Source of the DNA: Cristatella mucedo
Taxonomy: Eukaryota > Bryozoa > Phylactolaemata > Cristatellidae
Direction of reading: 5' to 3'
DNA length: 41,000 bases
Assembly: GCA_009760855.2 (NCBI GenBank)
Contig: WPIO01000006.1
Coordinates: forward strand, 4,150,001-4,191,000
The notes under the pieces were generated by a model. The model did not search any database and had not been told where the DNA came from. It saw only the letters and a program-made list of their open reading frames with translations. The position numbers were made by a program, and so were the translations under genes. Positions within the stretch are counted from its first letter, which is position 1. Each line of letters starts with the position of its first letter. Positions 38,684-41,000 of this stretch are shown piece by piece.

Positions 38684-39039
38684 TGCCACGACACCGGTAG
38701 GGCCGAGCAATCTATAGATAGCTACAGTAACGCCGGACCTATGCAGTGCTGCTATGTCATCCATTATGTGACTGTGGCAAAATGGCAATTCTTTTTCGAC
38801 CGTCTGTTGTACGCACCGTTTCCAGGACATTTATTTCGAAAGAAGACGCAAGAAAGTGGCAAGAGCTGCTGGACCTGTCTCGCATGCATCTGTCTTTGCA
38901 GTACCGCTGCCAACGCTTGTATGTGTTTTTTCAATACGAATCGGTCGCTATATGGAATGAACGTGGTTTGCAGCATGTCCTTCGCATGGTCGTGGCCGCC
39001 GCATTCACTTAAAAAAAAAGTTAAAGTGGTCGTTAGTTG

Positions 39040-39175
39040 ATTTAGTTGCCTCATTTCTACTGCGAGGGAAGTGCCTCGGCAGCTTCCACCCGCTTGCAGG
39101 GGACAATGCAGAATTGTCTGCTTCAGGATTCGAACCCAACACCACACTGAGCTCTACTAATCCTTTCACCCTTCT
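39040..39175 (-). repeat. SINE family 2, diverged copy
   Basis: Reverse complement contains GGTGTTGGGTTCGAATCCTG (B box) and GCAAGCGGGTGGAAGC in the right order. The head near 39150-39175 is weak. Confidence 0.5.
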
Positions 39176-39234
39176 CTGCTCAGCATCGGACTCCCTTAAT
39201 TTCTCTCGCAGCCTGCGTCGACGACACTTGCACT

Positions 39235-39425
39235 CGGGTGGCTACTAACATCCCGAAGCCTAAATGATTATGAGACCGACCTAATGGTTATTAGAAAGCC
39301 TCACTCTCTCAAGCTGAGAGGCCTCACTCTAACGATTGGTTCGCCTGTCAGCACTCAACTGGCGCCTGCCCGTAATCTACGCGTGCTGTTCTAAAACGAC
39401 TTTTCAATAGATGAGCACATCGCCT
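39235..39425 (+). mobile_element. LINE post-RT fragment
   Basis: The plus-strand translation shows LNDYETDLMVIRKPHSLKL, then APARNLRVLF and NDFSIDEHIA. This is the region after YADD in CR1/L2-type ORF2, with a stop between the last two segments. Confidence 0.65.
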
Positions 39426-40017
39426 CAGGCGGATCGAAAGTCGGTATTTCGCAGAATACCCGGAACTCCGAGCGTCCGGCTTCTATCATCGCCAGCCATG
39501 ATGACCTCAGTCTCTGCTAAGAGAGGAACGCACCTGTCCCTCTCAGCTTTACACGTGCACCAGCGAACTCGTCGGCTATGTTACTCTTCTCTCTGCTTTG
39601 CCCGCTTACGTGTGTACGAGACAGTGCATCTCACTCGCTGGCCGTCGCAGAGCGCCTTAGCGGTAGGATTAAAAAGTAAAAACGAACCTATAGACTCCAT
39701 GCTGCGCTATTCCATGACGCGAAGTCGGTGTGCCTGAACTGGCGAGTCGTTTGAAATGCATTGCTGCTGTACCCAAGCGATACCGCGAGTGTCATTAGAG
39801 TGGGGAGCCGGAGAACGCGGGCCACTCGCTCGCGGGAATCTGGACGCGATCGCGCCGCCTCAGGCGTCTTCACCCGTCGTTCGCCCAACCAGGCGCTGTC
39901 GAATGTTTTCGTAGCAGCTTCCGGCGGCGTCTTTCGGCGGCGCCAGGCGGCCGCAAGAGATGCGAAAACCGCCTCGCTGTGGCGGAGCTCGGCCGGCGTC
40001 GGTTTCTTAGCATTCGA

Positions 40018-40113
40018 TCGCGCTTCCTTTGCAGCAAATGTAAAATGCCTAGAAAGAGATTTGTGCTTTCTGAGGGCGCTATATCAAGTGTATTATTATT
40101 ATTATTATTATCA
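40018..40113 (+). repeat. LINE/SINE family 1 tail with (ATT)n
   Basis: CGCTTCCTTTGCAGCAAATG, TAAAATGCCTAGAAAGAGAT, CTGAGGGCGCTATATCAAGT and (ATT)n. Confidence 0.85.
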
Positions 40114-40603
40114 TTCGCTGGCAAACTCCACTTGCATGGAGGTACCACCATCCCCCCCCATGTGGAAAAGGCACCAGGAATCACAAACCGCGGGTGGAAG
40201 AATCTCCGCGGGTCATCGCCGTTGCAAGGTCATCGCCGTTGCAAGGCGTCTAGAGAGCCGCACACAACGCTGACGGAAAGAATCTCAGCAGTAAGGCACC
40301 CGCTTATTTAGATGCTTGGCGAAACGGGAAGACGCCAGCGAAAGCTGCGAAACTTGAGGGTTTCACCGCGAGTATCTGACAGTGCAGCGACTGTCCGAAA
40401 GCGGGTAAGTTGGCGTTGCTTTACCGTGAGCTGAATTCCACGCTTCGGCGGGCGACTTTCTGGGCGCGAGGACAAACAGCATGAACCAGCATCGCGGCGC
40501 CCAATGTTGCAGGCCCTCGGGAGACCGGTCTGAATAAAAGATATACCTCATCAGGGTGTATAACTATAAAAAATACTGCTGCCTCTCCTCCTTTGGTGAA
40601 CAA

Positions 40604-40800
40604 CTAAAGAAAAAGTCCACTCGAGTCCGACCGCAGGCGCTGCAACAGTGCATCCTTTTTGGCGTCGTTTAAGACAACAAATGGCAGATTCTCGGCTGTG
40701 GAGAGCCCCGAACCTGCTCGCCGACGGCGCTCGCCGCCGTAGAGGATATCAGCACCTTTCTCAAAGCCAAAGCCCGTAAGCCCCGCGGAACGGACTAAAG
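40604..40800 (-). CDS. Possible 3'-terminal exon, unidentified
   Basis: The minus-strand frame is open from a possible acceptor GACTTTAG (at about 40796) to a TAG at 40604. Product: RGLTGFGFEKGADILYGGE, then AENLPFVVLNDAKKDALLQR and DSSGLFL. The composition looks protein-like, not repeat-like, and matches no repeat in the window. I do not recognise the family. With one segment at the window edge this remains a guess. Confidence 0.22.
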
Positions 40801-40839
40801 TCTTGTTTATCAAGCATGATATTACTCACCATTCAATTG

Positions 40840-40937
40840 CACTTCCCTCTGCAGCAAATGTAAAGCGCCTAGAAAGAGATTGAGTTATCTGAGGGCGCTT
40901 TATCAAGAGCATTGTTATATTTATTATTAAAGAGCCT
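40840..40937 (+). repeat. LINE/SINE family 1 tail
   Basis: CTGCAGCAAATGTAAAGCGC, CTAGAAAGAGATTGAGTTAT, CTGAGGGCGCTTTATCAAGA, ending TTGTTATATTTATTATTA. Confidence 0.85.
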
Positions 40938-41000
40938 CCGGAAAGGGGAGCTGAGAACGGGGCGACTTTTTTTGGGCAAAGGGTAAAGCTTGAGGCACGG

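Overview
This is animal nuclear DNA. Genes are split by GT-AG introns, the recognisable proteins are metazoan-type, and most of the rest is interspersed repeats (LINE remnants, two tRNA-derived SINE families, long CT/GA, GT and AT microsatellites). I see no bacterial, phage or CRISPR features. I cannot name the species; the sequence supports 'an invertebrate-like metazoan with CR1/L2-type LINEs' and no more.

Three genes can be read end to end. (1) PGD, 6-phosphogluconate dehydrogenase, minus strand, 26110 down to 9896. It has 12 coding exons whose splice phases all close and give 495 residues, and a poly(A) signal 83 nt past the stop. (2) NUDT2-type Ap4A hydrolase, minus strand, 32959 to 32009: two exons, 141 residues, intact Nudix box. 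(3) RABIF/MSS4-type Rab-binding zinc protein, plus strand, 36451 to 38683: two exons, 218 residues, with a long Ala/Pro/Ser-rich N-terminal extension. The three act separately: oxidative pentose-phosphate pathway, dinucleotide clearance, and Rab/vesicle traffic.

At the left edge (1-955, minus strand) there are two probable coding segments of an unfinished gene. Their pattern weakly resembles the 9-1-1 clamp subunit RAD9. At the right edge (40604-40813, minus) there is one possible exon that I cannot identify.

Layout: 1-1000 left-edge gene; 1-6 kb repeats and unassigned sequence; 6.6-8.5 kb a GC- and CpG-rich block with no recognised gene; 8461-9155 an inverted-repeat element carrying a degenerate TTTAGGG array; 9.9-26.1 kb PGD; 27-31 kb a long CT array and scrambled LINE pieces; 32-33 kb NUDT2; 33.5-36 kb LINE/SINE debris; 36.4-38.7 kb RABIF; 39-41 kb LINE/SINE debris.

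The most interesting non-genic signals are: a SINE family whose tRNA-like promoter region contains a variable number of 28-bp repeats and whose 3' tail matches the tail of a LINE in the same window; the 0.7-kb element with arms built from GGACAT..CCCCC units around a TTTAGGG-like core; and a motif, CTTGCGGGTCGTGCC followed by (CT)n, that occurs three times. No wholly new gene system is evident.
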